Origin: Actinomycetes bacterium
Lineage (GTDB): Bacteria > Actinomycetota > Acidimicrobiia > Acidimicrobiales > Palsa-688
Assembly: GCA_021827285.1 (NCBI GenBank)
Contig: JAKAWM010000225.1
Location: 1-5,307 of the forward strand
Direction: 5' to 3'
Length of the DNA: 5,307 nt
This document shows positions 1 through 5,101 of the stretch, piece by piece. Position numbers and translations under genes: made by a program. The notes under the pieces are model-generated. The model ran no database searches. It had not been told where the DNA came from and saw nothing but the letters and a program-made list of their open reading frames with translations. Positions within the stretch are counted from its first letter, which is position 1, and every line of letters begins with the position of its first letter.

Positions 1-579
1 GCTCGTCCCATTTCGCCGGGCGAGCCAATCTAGCAGCGCCTGGCTCGGGGCCCAGTCGCGCCTGATGTGGCGGCCTATAACAAGTGGCCCTACAACATCG
101 GCTCCGGCTTCGCGAAGGGCTGCAACGGCGCTGAAGATGTCGGCCCCGGATGTGAAGGTGTCGTCGAACAGCAGTACCCGGTCGCGACGGACAGCGCCGC
201 TTACGGCGAAACGGCCTGGGTCGAGCAGACGCTCGCTGCGATGGACGTCGGTTGACGCGACCAGGACCTGTTTGTAGCTGTGCTCGAACACTCGCAGGCG
301 CGACACGATGGCGGCTGGTGCGACTCTGCGTGCTGAGGGCACGCTAGTCACGTAATCCCACCCGCCGAGGCATCTTTCGTGGTTCGTCATGAAGACCGAG
401 ACGAGAGCTGCCAGGCGGAGCGCCATCCTGGCACGCACACCTGCGTCGCGGTCATCCTTATAGCCGCGAAGGTGCGCGTGCAGCAGCCCGAGGTGAAGGG
501 ACATCGCTATTGGCAGCACTTCAGGAACGTCTAGGCTAGTGCAGCGCCACGGGAGAAAGGGGCTTGGGACAGTCGACAT
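1..579 (-). CDS. Phosphoribosyltransferase-fold protein (ComF-like), C-terminus beyond left edge
   Basis: An uninterrupted minus-strand frame runs from an ATG at 579-577 to the window edge (193 residues, no stop). The start is fixed by an in-frame TGA at 588-586 and a good Shine-Dalgarno, GGAAGG, 9 bases before the ATG. The diagnostic segment is residues 134-147, RVLLFDDTFTSGAD. This matches the PRPP-binding signature of type I phosphoribosyltransferases: hydrophobic strand, two acidic residues, T-x-T-S/G-G. Residues 20-43 (LPIAMSLHLG..., then LRGYKDD) resemble the N-terminal part of ComF-like proteins, where an 'L-x-YKD' element follows the first helix. VTSVPSARR near residues 75-83 fits the strand and loop expected before the PRPP site. 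No ComF zinc-finger cysteines are seen at the N-terminus. Such proteins bind PRPP or a nucleotide in the cytoplasm, but substrate and pathway cannot be read here. It is the first gene after a roughly 220-base gap, so it probably has its own promoter. Fold confidence is high; function is open. Confidence 0.8.
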   Translation of the reverse strand, partial: MSTVPSPFLPWRCTSLDVPEVLPIAMSLHLGLLHAHLRGYKDDRDAGVRARMALRLAALVSVFMTNHERCLGGWDYVTSVPSARRVAPAAIVSRLRVFEHSYKQVLVASTDVHRSERLLDPGRFAVSGAVRRDRVLLFDDTFTSGADIFSAVAALREAGADVVGPLVIGRHIRRDWAPSQALLDWLARRNGTS

Positions 580-636
580 CGAGCGTCACCTTCCCGAGAT
601 GACGCCCGCGACACGGGCTGCATGCCAGAAATATCT

Positions 637-653
637 GTTGGGCCAGTCCCAAC
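637..653. promoter_or_regulatory. Inverted repeat upstream of the phosphoribosyltransferase gene
   Basis: GTTGGG (637-642) and CCCAAC (648-653) are perfect 6-base arms around a 5-base spacer. They lie about 58 bases upstream of the ATG at 579, within the gene's likely promoter region. On the minus strand an AT-rich GATATTT follows directly and is the only -10-like element in this gap, but I see no convincing -35 at the right spacing. A repressor operator is possible; so is a small hairpin in the leader. The arms are short enough to arise by chance. Confidence 0.25.
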
Positions 654-806
654 CGGACCGCTGACATACGCAGGCGAGCAACCTGTCGACGCGACGCTTC
701 GCCCGGAGCGCCCGTGCTGTGGCCCTACAGCGGGTACCGTCCCCTAAATTACCGCCACCAGCGCTTCCGTGCAGGTCTTAGCTAGCTACGAAAAGCAGCA
801 CAAGCA

Positions 807-1226
807 CTAAACCCGACTACACCGGACCGGTCGGCTCACCCCGCGGCGAGCCGACGAAAAGCGCGGCCGCCGCTTGCGCCGCAGGCACACCGGCACCAGC
901 GCGAACATGGCGATGGCGAGGCCGCTTAGCGCGAGCAACTCTGGGTAGTCGCTGTACCCGTGGAAGCGGAACACAATGTGGTCCGTGCCTGCGGGCACAT
1001 CGACAGCCACGAGCGCCGGTGCCACCATCCGGGTCGGTCGACGCCGGCCGTTCACCGTTGCGGTCCACCCGGGGTCATAGGAGGCGCTGAGCACTGCCAC
1101 TCCGCGACGGCGCATCCTGACCGTCGCCGAGGCCTCGCCGTAGTCGAGGTCGGCGCGCTCGCCGCGGACCGTGCCGAGCGCGCCAGCCGAGGACTGGCGC
1201 GGCACTGGCGGTAAGCAACGTAACAT
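807..1226 (-). pseudogene. C-terminal remnant of a YfhO-type membrane protein
   Basis: The frame encodes 139 residues. Residues 42-91 contain GVAVLSASYDPGWTATVNG and later VAVDVPAGTDHIVFRFHGY, which resemble the soluble C-terminal domain of YfhO-family (PF09586) integral membrane proteins. A hydrophobic segment at about 95-115 (YPELLALSGLAIAMFALVPV) and an RRKRR stop-transfer cluster follow, as in the last helix of that family. Intact members have around 800 residues and many membrane helices; none of that body is present upstream. The frame stays open to a TAA at 1319-1317, but residues before about 14 do not resemble the family, and no signal-like start or Shine-Dalgarno supports expression from the annotated ATG. 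I infer that a large gene was deleted or rearranged and only its 3' end remains. A stand-alone small tail-anchored protein is possible but less likely. Confidence 0.62.
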
Positions 1227-1316
1227 CTCGGAGGCCGCGGGGAGAAAAGGCGCCGAGGTCCTACGGTGGGCTGTGAGTTGGCGCTCCCAAAAGGCAGGCG
1301 TTCCACGAGCGGACCG

Positions 1317-1565
1317 TTACAAGGCCAAGTTTGAGGAGGATTGGCGGGACCGAGCTAGTACAAGCATGCTGGCTTCAGAGGACTTTTGGGCTCCTTGTGC
1401 CCGGAGCCAGTTCACGAGAGCCTCCCTGGCTGCGTCGAGGCCACCCCCAACATCGAGGGGCCTGTTCGCCCCCCAATAAGGTGTGCCGTTGAGGTCGGCG
1501 CCGAGAGCACCGAAGTAGTGGGCCATGCGTAGCTGGCCGCCGTGGCGCCCGCCAGAACGGCTCAA
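1317..1565 (-). pseudogene. C-terminal remnant of an ankyrin-repeat protein
   Basis: The 82-residue frame begins at a weak TTG without a clear Shine-Dalgarno. Residues 5-62 match the last one to two ankyrin repeats of the intact neighbour at 2052-2789: GGQ, LGADL, a tyrosine-bearing loop, PLD, then WLRAQGA. The aligned segments are GGQLRMAHYFGALGADLN against GGQRRAAERLLNLGADLG, and WLRAQGA against WLEHRGA. The usual TPLD has become RPLD, and the earlier repeats, which should precede it, are absent; a TAG closes the frame at 1619-1617. A short tail after GAQKSSEAS ends at TAA 1319-1317. This is best read as the 3' end of a decayed paralogue of the intact ankyrin gene. It could instead be an independently acquired family member, since the two copies are clearly diverged. 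Confidence 0.6.
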
Positions 1566-1588
1566 TGGAAGATGGACAAGGTCAAGCC

Positions 1589-1614
1589 TCGGCGCACATT
1601 CGCCGACCTTTTTT
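1589..1614 (+). terminator. Weak plus-strand hairpin followed by a T-run
   Basis: TCGGCG (1589-1594) and CGCCGA (1601-1606) form a perfect 6-bp stem with a 6-base loop. The sequence CCTTTTTT follows directly on the plus strand. The geometry is that of a rho-independent terminator, but no plus-strand gene lies upstream and the neighbouring minus-strand genes read the opposite way. It may be incidental, or a leftover of a gene that has been lost. Confidence 0.22.
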
Positions 1615-1645
1615 CTCTACGACCCGAACTGCCGCCATGGCCGAG

Positions 1646-2059
1646 CTAGTCGGGTCCTGGAGCCGCCGCCGCCACGAGCCCGAGGGCCTCGTCCCGGTCC
1701 CGGCAAGCGCGGAGGGCGACGATCCTCCCGTCGCGCACCGTGAGCACGTGGAAGTTCAGGTCGCCTGTCTGGCGTGCCCGGATGGCGTCGATACCCGGCG
1801 ACCGGGTGACGACGAGGACGCGCTCTCCATTGGCGACCACTTCCTCGAGATCGGCTCGTAGCTTCCACCCGCTGTCCCGGCCCATCCAGTAGGCAAGCTG
1901 GGCACGGCCACGGCACACCGCTGGTTCGGGGTCGGGGACGCTCGGGTCGAGGAAGGTCCACTCCAGGTCCTCGGCCACGACGCTCAGGACAGCTGCGCTG
2001 TCGCCAGCGGCGAACGCCGCGTAGGCCTGACGGGCGACCTGCTCCGCATCGTCAACCAT
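1646..2059 (-). CDS. NTF2-like / SnoaL-like domain protein
   Basis: This 137-residue protein consists of a single cone-shaped NTF2/SnoaL-like domain, the usual size for the family. Visible landmarks are the N-terminal helix ending in AYAAFAAGD, the VAEDLEWTFLDP strand, CRGRAQLAYWM (the 'G-R-x-x-I' element), LEEVVANGERVLVVTR and the closing strand FHVLTVRDGRIVALRACRDRDEAL. Members of this superfamily include small-molecule enzymes (polyketide cyclases, epoxide hydrolases, dehydratases) and non-catalytic ligand-binding proteins. No specific catalytic set can be assigned, so the substrate is unknown. There is no signal peptide, so it should be cytoplasmic. The ATG at 2059 is preceded by GGAGG with a 5-base spacing, and it lies inside the end of the ankyrin gene, which implies translational coupling. 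Confidence 0.88.
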   Translation of the reverse strand: MVDDAEQVARQAYAAFAAGDSAAVLSVVAEDLEWTFLDPSVPDPEPAVCRGRAQLAYWMGRDSGWKLRADLEEVVANGERVLVVTRSPGIDAIRARQTGDLNFHVLTVRDGRIVALRACRDRDEALGLVAAAAPGPD

Positions 2060-2069
2060 TGCTTCCTCC
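2052..2069 (-). promoter_or_regulatory. Stop/start overlap and Shine-Dalgarno coupling the ankyrin and NTF2-like genes
   Basis: The ankyrin gene ends AAT-GGT-TGA and the NTF2-like gene starts ATG-GTT-GA within the same bases, an 8-base overlap. The GGAGG of the second gene (2069-2065) lies inside the codons for the last ankyrin-protein residues, Gly-Gly-Ser-Asn-Gly. Ribosomes finishing the first gene are placed to restart on the second. The two proteins are therefore expected to be made together in a linked ratio. Confidence 0.75.
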
Positions 2070-2789
2070 CTCCAGCTCAGGCTCGCACGAACGGGCGCCG
2101 CGGTGCTCGAGCCACTCGATCAGGTTGGAGCGCTGGGTGCCGCGGCTGCGGGCAGCGTCGAGCGGTGTCCCGTGCGAGTACTCGGGCACCCAGCCGAGGT
2201 CAGCGCCGAGGTTGAGCAGCCTCTCGGCCGCGCGTCGCTGACCGCCGGCGCAGGCGTGCCAGAAGGCCTGGGAGATGTCCTCCGGCGTGGCGACGGACTC
2301 CTCCGCCACTAGCTCCTCCAGTCGGTCGAGGAGACCCAGGGCGGCCGCTTCCCAGAGCCTGTCGACGGTGGCACCGCGAGCGACCAGCAGTCGGGCGACG
2401 TTCCAGCAGCCGTAACCGACCGCGTTCGCGAGCGGCGTGCCGATGGAGCCGTCGGGCATGTCGACCTTCGCCCCGGCGTCGATGAGGACGGCGGCCACGG
2501 CGTCGTCGTCGCTGCTCGCCGCCCAGTGCAGCGGCGTCTCGCCATGCTCGTCGTCGCCGCGATCGTCGACATCGGCCCCGGCGTCGATGAGCAGCCGGGC
2601 CGCTGCGGGTCCGTTGGGGAAGAAGCCGGGCCAGTCGGTGACGACGTGCAGCGGCGTCCGGCCTCCGGCGGCACCCCCAAGACGAGAGGATGCGAGACCT
2701 GGCTCTTCCTCGACGAGCTGTCGCAGTGCCTCGAGATCGCCGCTGTGGACCGCGGCGACCAGCGCGCTGGCGACCTCAGACGCCGTCAT
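2052..2789 (-). CDS. Ankyrin-repeat protein
   Basis: This 245-residue protein is built almost wholly of ankyrin repeats. A helical cap at 2-30 (ASALVAAVHSGDLEALRQLV) is followed by a long repeat from 44 (GRTPLHVVTD..., ending LLIDAGADVD near 75) and one from 83 (GETPLHWAAS..., VLIDAGAKVD). A third repeat starts at 117 (GTPLANAVGYG..., LLVARGATVD). A degenerate one lies at 146-165, another at 174-201 (AFWHACAGGQ..., LLNLGADLGW), and a last half-repeat starts at 207 (GTPLDAARS..., WLEHRGA). Such arrays bind other proteins; the partner is unknown. There is no signal peptide or membrane segment. I place the start at the ATG at 2789-2787, with AAGG 9 bases upstream, rather than the TTG three codons earlier, which is too close to that AAGG. 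It is the first gene of a coupled pair with the NTF2-like gene, and a diverged C-terminal copy of the same kind of protein lies at 1317-1565. Confidence 0.9.
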   Translation of the reverse strand: MTASEVASALVAAVHSGDLEALRQLVEEEPGLASSRLGGAAGGRTPLHVVTDWPGFFPNGPAAARLLIDAGADVDDRGDDEHGETPLHWAASSDDDAVAAVLIDAGAKVDMPDGSIGTPLANAVGYGCWNVARLLVARGATVDRLWEAAALGLLDRLEELVAEESVATPEDISQAFWHACAGGQRRAAERLLNLGADLGWVPEYSHGTPLDAARSRGTQRSNLIEWLEHRGARSCEPELEGGSNG

Positions 2790-2952
2790 CGCCGGCAACC
2801 TTGTCCGGTCGGTTCTCGGCTATGGGTAGCTCGGCACAGCAACAAGGCTAGCGGTCGCATACCCGGAGACGCACCCCGCGCTCGACAGGGCACCCGCGGC
2901 CGGCGCATCGCATTTCCATGGGCGAAGCGTATACCCAGGCCAGTGGTCGCCG

Positions 2953-3174
2953 CTAGGAGGGCTTTGCGTGCTGCGTTTTCTCCGTCGGGCTCATGCCCAG
3001 GTGGTGCTTTCGGCGTGGCGTCACCCAACGGAAAAACGACGGTCCCGGGCGTTTGCACCAACAATCGGGCTCACACCCGCATTGGAACCTCGGCACGCCC
3101 TTCGCCTCTGCGGCCCGGGTAAGAAGTGCCGCACCAACGTACAGCGCGATGATTACGAGGAGCACCTTGCGCAC
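2953..3174 (-). CDS. Small secreted or membrane-tethered Cys-rich protein, CxCx3CxC
   Basis: The product has 73 residues. Residues 1-25 form a signal-like segment: basic start MRK, hydrophobic core VLLVIIALYVGAALL, then TRAAEA with an AxA-type cleavage option after AEA. Residues 32-40 hold four cysteines, CGCEPDCWC (C32, C34, C38, C40), followed by KRPGPSFFRWVTP, an aromatic-rich motif. The 'DCWCxRPG...FRWV' pattern is one I associate with short uncharacterised actinobacterial proteins; no function is known to me. The cysteines could bind a metal or form disulfides outside the membrane, or the N-terminal helix could remain as an anchor. The start is a GTG at 3174, forced by an in-frame TAG at 3186-3184; only a weak TAGG lies upstream. 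The basic tail after residue 53 is less typical, so the true C-terminus may have been altered. It is probably expressed alone, since 154 bases separate it from the next gene. Confidence 0.6.
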   Translation of the reverse strand: MRKVLLVIIALYVGAALLTRAAEAKGVPRFQCGCEPDCWCKRPGPSFFRWVTPRRKHHLGMSPTEKTQHAKPS

Positions 3175-3584
3175 GCCGCAAGCCTACTGCGGTGCCGAAG
3201 TAGGGCGACGGCCGTCATCATGAGGGGATGCCTGACCCTCACGCGTTCGGCCCGCATGTCACGGTCTTCCGCCGGCTCGGAGGGACGGCCGATGCACGAG
3301 CACATTACGGAACGCAAACCTCGCCCTCGGCGGAGTACCTGCTCAGGGGCCAGATCGACGGTTATCGGAGCAGCGGCCGTTTACCGCCTTTGGGGCCGTT
3401 GTCAGCCCATAACGTGCGAACCGAAAAGCGATACATAATAACGGCTTCCGCGACCCATGAGCCCACACCGAACGGCATTCCTGAAGGAGCTGTGGATGTC
3501 AAGAGGGTTTTAACCGAGAAGGCCATCTTTTTCCCGGCCGACGGCCGGGAACAGCCCTGGGAGGAGCACCGCGTAGGCGCGCTG
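3175..3584. other. Gene-free stretch with no supportable coding region
   Basis: A plus-strand frame starts at ATG 3228, with GAGGGG directly abutting the start codon and so too close to act as a ribosome site. Its protein has no recognisable fold, is rich in Pro, Arg and Thr, and runs across the terminator at 3585. A minus-strand frame (3598-3362) is likewise unconvincing. The stretch is less G+C-rich around 3410-3450 (ACATAATAACGG), which might hold promoter elements for the Cys-rich gene, but I cannot define a -10/-35 pair. The palindrome at 3531-3551 is listed separately. Confidence 0.4.
3531..3551. repeat. Perfect 9-bp hairpin palindrome with 3-base loop
   Basis: TTCCCGGCC (3531-3539), loop GAC, then GGCCGGGAA (3543-3551) form a perfect 9-bp stem. 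The T-run on the plus strand lies before the stem rather than after it, and on the minus strand the stem is followed by A residues, so it is not a standard intrinsic terminator for either strand. It lies 34 bases beyond the minus-strand terminator at 3585-3611. It may be a protein-binding site, a secondary pause hairpin or an IS-end/recombination structure. Confidence 0.5.
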
Positions 3585-3611
3585 AAAAAAGCCCCCACTA
3601 CCTGGGGAGCT
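3585..3611 (-). terminator. Rho-independent terminator, minus strand
   Basis: Read on the minus strand, AGCTCCC (3611-3605) pairs with GGGGGCT (3596-3590) through 7 base pairs including one T-G wobble, around an 8-base loop. Five further T residues (3589-3585) follow immediately. Stem, loop and U-tract are all in the right order. It would end transcripts coming from the right, either the IS110 transposase transcript (stop about 480 bases upstream) or a separate RNA encoded in 3612-4087. Confidence 0.65.
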
Positions 3612-3669
3612 GATGGTCCCGGCTAGACCGTCGCCAGCCCGGCCGGTGGGACAGGCGGGGGCGGCCCGA

Positions 3670-3725
3670 GCACGCCGGCGCTGGGTGACCCTTGGGGGTG
3701 CCGTACCTGTGGGGCGCCGGCGTGC
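3670..3725. repeat. Perfect 12-bp inverted repeat
   Basis: GCACGCCGGCGC (3670-3681) is exactly complementary to GCGCCGGCGTGC (3714-3725), with 32 bases between. The spacer can itself fold (GGG-TGA-CCC at 3684-3692, and GGT...ACC near 3697-3707), so the whole could form a branched hairpin. Read on the minus strand it lies about 58 bases ahead of the terminator. Confidence 0.6.
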
Positions 3726-3846
3726 GTTCTCGTCGGGTCGGTGGGTTGACCGAGACGGGCCGCTAGGGGTCCCCGCCTGGCCCACGGGCGGCCGGCCGGG
3801 GGCAGGAGCGCCGCGGCGGCTGCACAGCTCGGGGAAGAAGCTGCTG

Positions 3847-3925
3847 TTAGTACGTCCTAATTGGAGACCTCCAAGTCGTGTGTTGGGTTGGGCACGGGAC
3901 CGTCACCAGGCTCACAGATGTGAGC
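3847..3925. repeat. Cluster of short palindromes
   Basis: Three palindromes follow one another: TTAG/CTAA (3847-3850 and 3857-3860), TTGGAG-AC-CTCCAA (3861-3874) and GCTCACA-GA-TGTGAGC (3910-3925). The first two directly adjoin each other and lie in a locally AT-richer patch of very G+C-rich DNA. The last is a 16-base, near-perfect dyad of the size typical of operator sites. No function can be assigned. Confidence 0.4.
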
Positions 3926-3990
3926 GAGCAAGCCGGGGCCCGGTTGCTGGGCATTCCTACGCCGCTCGAGGCGGCATGGTGGGGTACGGC

Positions 3991-4075
3991 CACGGCCAGG
4001 CGGGCTCAATCACATCCTCGACCACGCCCAAACTTGGGGGGTCATGCCGTTCGGCGAGCTCGCGTCCTGGCCGTG
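3991..4075. repeat. 10-bp inverted repeat just 3' of the transposase gene
   Basis: CACGGCCAGG (3991-4000) is exactly complementary to CCTGGCCGTG (4066-4075). After one mismatch, three more pairs (CGG 3987-3989 with CCG 4077-4079) extend the stem. One arm begins only 12 bases beyond the transposase stop. It could act as a 3'-end stabilising hairpin for the transposase mRNA or be part of the element's right-end structure. Confidence 0.45.
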
Positions 4076-4087
4076 CCCGGGCCTTTT

Positions 4088-5101
4088 TCACCCCGCCTTG
4101 GCCAGGCAACGGACCTCGCCGTCCCTGAGCCCGTAATAGACGAGGTAGAGCAGTTTCCTCGCCGCCGCCACGCGGGCCACCTTGTTACCCTTGCGGGCGG
4201 CGATGCGTTGGTAGGAGCCTTTTATGGGCGCCCCGCCGTGGTAGCGGGCCACCGCTTCGACGGCGGCCCAGCGCACGAGCGTGGAGCCTTGCTTGGTGAT
4301 ACCGTAGCGGCGGACCTTGGTGTCTGACTCGTCGTGGCGGGGGGTGAGGCCGGCCCAGCAGGCCAACTTGTCGGGGGAGGAGAAGCGCGTAATGTCACCT
4401 ATTTCTGCGACGAAGATCGCTGCCATGGTCCTGCCCACCCCGTCGATGGCCTGGACAGCCAGATAGCCCTTGTCGTCTTTTAGCAACTTGTGCACCTCGC
4501 GCTCGAAGACGGTGACCTCGTTGTCGAGGGCCTCTATCAGCTCCCGGAGCGAAGCGACCCTGAGGGCGTAGGCCCTGTCGAAGGCGACGTCGTCCAAGAA
4601 GCGCTGGCCCCCGGGGCCGAACATGTCGCCCAGTGGGGGCAGGACACCTTGTTTGGCCATAACCGCGTGCACTTGTGCTTTCAACCCCGAGCGCAGCGCT
4701 ACCAATTTCGCCCTGTGGCGGACGAGCTCTCGTAGTTCGCGGACCTCGGGCGGCGCTACCCACGCCTCGGGTAAGCGGTGCATGCGCAGGCGGTCGACCA
4801 GGTCGGTGGCGTCTATCTCGTCGTTTTTCACCCGCCTCCCCTCCCAGCGGAGCCCCGAAGGGTGGGCCAGGTGGACGATTGCGCCCTGGTCTTTTAGCAT
4901 GTCTACGAGCCAGTACCAGCCATAGCACGCTTCGATGACGACCTCAGGGCTCTCGCCCGCTTTGGCTATTTCCATTGAGACCTCGGCCGGGTCGTTCGGG
5001 AGCCGGACGCAGCTCAGCTTGTTGCCGTCTTGGTCCATGCGCACGATCACCGAACGCCGGCGGTGCAAGTCGATGCCGACGTACTGTGGGGGTTGTTGCA
5101 T
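4088..5101 (-). CDS. IS110-family (DEDD) transposase / bridge-RNA-type recombinase
   Basis: The product has 337 residues. The N-terminal RuvC-like DEDD domain (PF01548) shows YVGIDLHRRRS (D11), VVIEACYG (E57) and KNDEIDATDLVDRLR (D97, D100), so all four acidic residues are present. A linker helix region spans about 118-210. The C-terminal Transposase_20 domain (PF02371) shows IDGVGRTMAAIFVAEIGD (219-236), FSSPDKLACWAGLTPRHDES (240-259), ITKQGSTLVRWAAVEAV (268-284) and the terminal block ARKLLYLVYYGLRDGEVRCL. A C-terminal-domain serine is the nucleophile in this family; S259 is my candidate, but alignment is needed. The family excises and inserts the element through a circular intermediate guided by a structured noncoding RNA. 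I start at ATG 5101 because GGAGGAGG lies 9 bases upstream; the frame stays open for 38 more codons, but those read as unrelated Arg/Pro-rich sequence. It appears intact. Confidence 0.93.
   Translation of the reverse strand: MQQPPQYVGIDLHRRRSVIVRMDQDGNKLSCVRLPNDPAEVSMEIAKAGESPEVVIEACYGWYWLVDMLKDQGAIVHLAHPSGLRWEGRRVKNDEIDATDLVDRLRMHRLPEAWVAPPEVRELRELVRHRAKLVALRSGLKAQVHAVMAKQGVLPPLGDMFGPGGQRFLDDVAFDRAYALRVASLRELIEALDNEVTVFEREVHKLLKDDKGYLAVQAIDGVGRTMAAIFVAEIGDITRFSSPDKLACWAGLTPRHDESDTKVRRYGITKQGSTLVRWAAVEAVARYHGGAPIKGSYQRIAARKGNKVARVAAARKLLYLVYYGLRDGEVRCLAKAG

Larger units (their letters stand above)
3612..4087 (-). other. Palindrome-rich noncoding stretch between transposase stop and terminator; candidate IS 3' flank or RNA locus
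   Basis: No frame here encodes a recognisable protein; the open frames on both strands are low-complexity Arg/Gly/Pro products typical of antisense or noncoding G+C-rich DNA. The stretch carries several inverted repeats: 10-bp arms at 3991-4000/4066-4075, GCCGC/GCGGC at 3961-3975, GCTCACA/TGTGAGC at 3910-3925, TTGGAG/CTCCAA at 3861-3874, GGCCGC/GCGGCC at 3758-3763/3788-3793, and 12-bp arms at 3670-3681/3714-3725. It ends in an intrinsic terminator on the minus strand. IS110-family elements usually have much shorter 3' flanks, so all or part of it may lie outside the element. I find no tRNA, rRNA or known riboswitch motif. A structured, terminated minus-strand RNA is an inference. Confidence 0.35.

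Noticed and set aside
65..277. Two overlapping plus-strand frames at the left edge
   Set aside because: They are antisense to the phosphoribosyltransferase gene, whose PRPP motif fixes the coding strand.
2845..2850. TAGCCT as a -10 element for the ankyrin gene (minus strand)
   Set aside because: It fits the loose actinobacterial TAnnnT pattern about 55 bases before the start, but no -35-like hexamer lies at a suitable distance, so it is not supportable.
3500..3520. Minus-strand TTGACA as a -35 box near 3509
   Set aside because: The hexamer is a perfect match, but nothing resembling a -10 lies 16-18 bases downstream.
3228..3626. 132-residue plus-strand frame with GAGGGG next to its ATG
   Set aside because: The purine run abuts the start codon with no spacing, the protein matches nothing I recognise, and the frame runs through the minus-strand terminator.
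3612..4087. tRNA, rRNA fragment, group II intron domain V or known riboswitch in the palindrome-rich segment
   Set aside because: No T-loop GGTTCRA, no domain V signature and no recognised riboswitch core could be found on either strand by eye.
4066..4088. Plus-strand GGCC...GGCC followed by five T residues as a terminator
   Set aside because: The stem is only 4 bp, and there is no plus-strand gene upstream. The A-run on the minus strand simply follows the transposase stop codon.
3613..4327. Long plus-strand frames (3613-4128 and 3878-4327)
   Set aside because: Their products are Arg/Gly/Pro-rich low-complexity sequences; the second overlaps the transposase antisense, and neither shows a domain.
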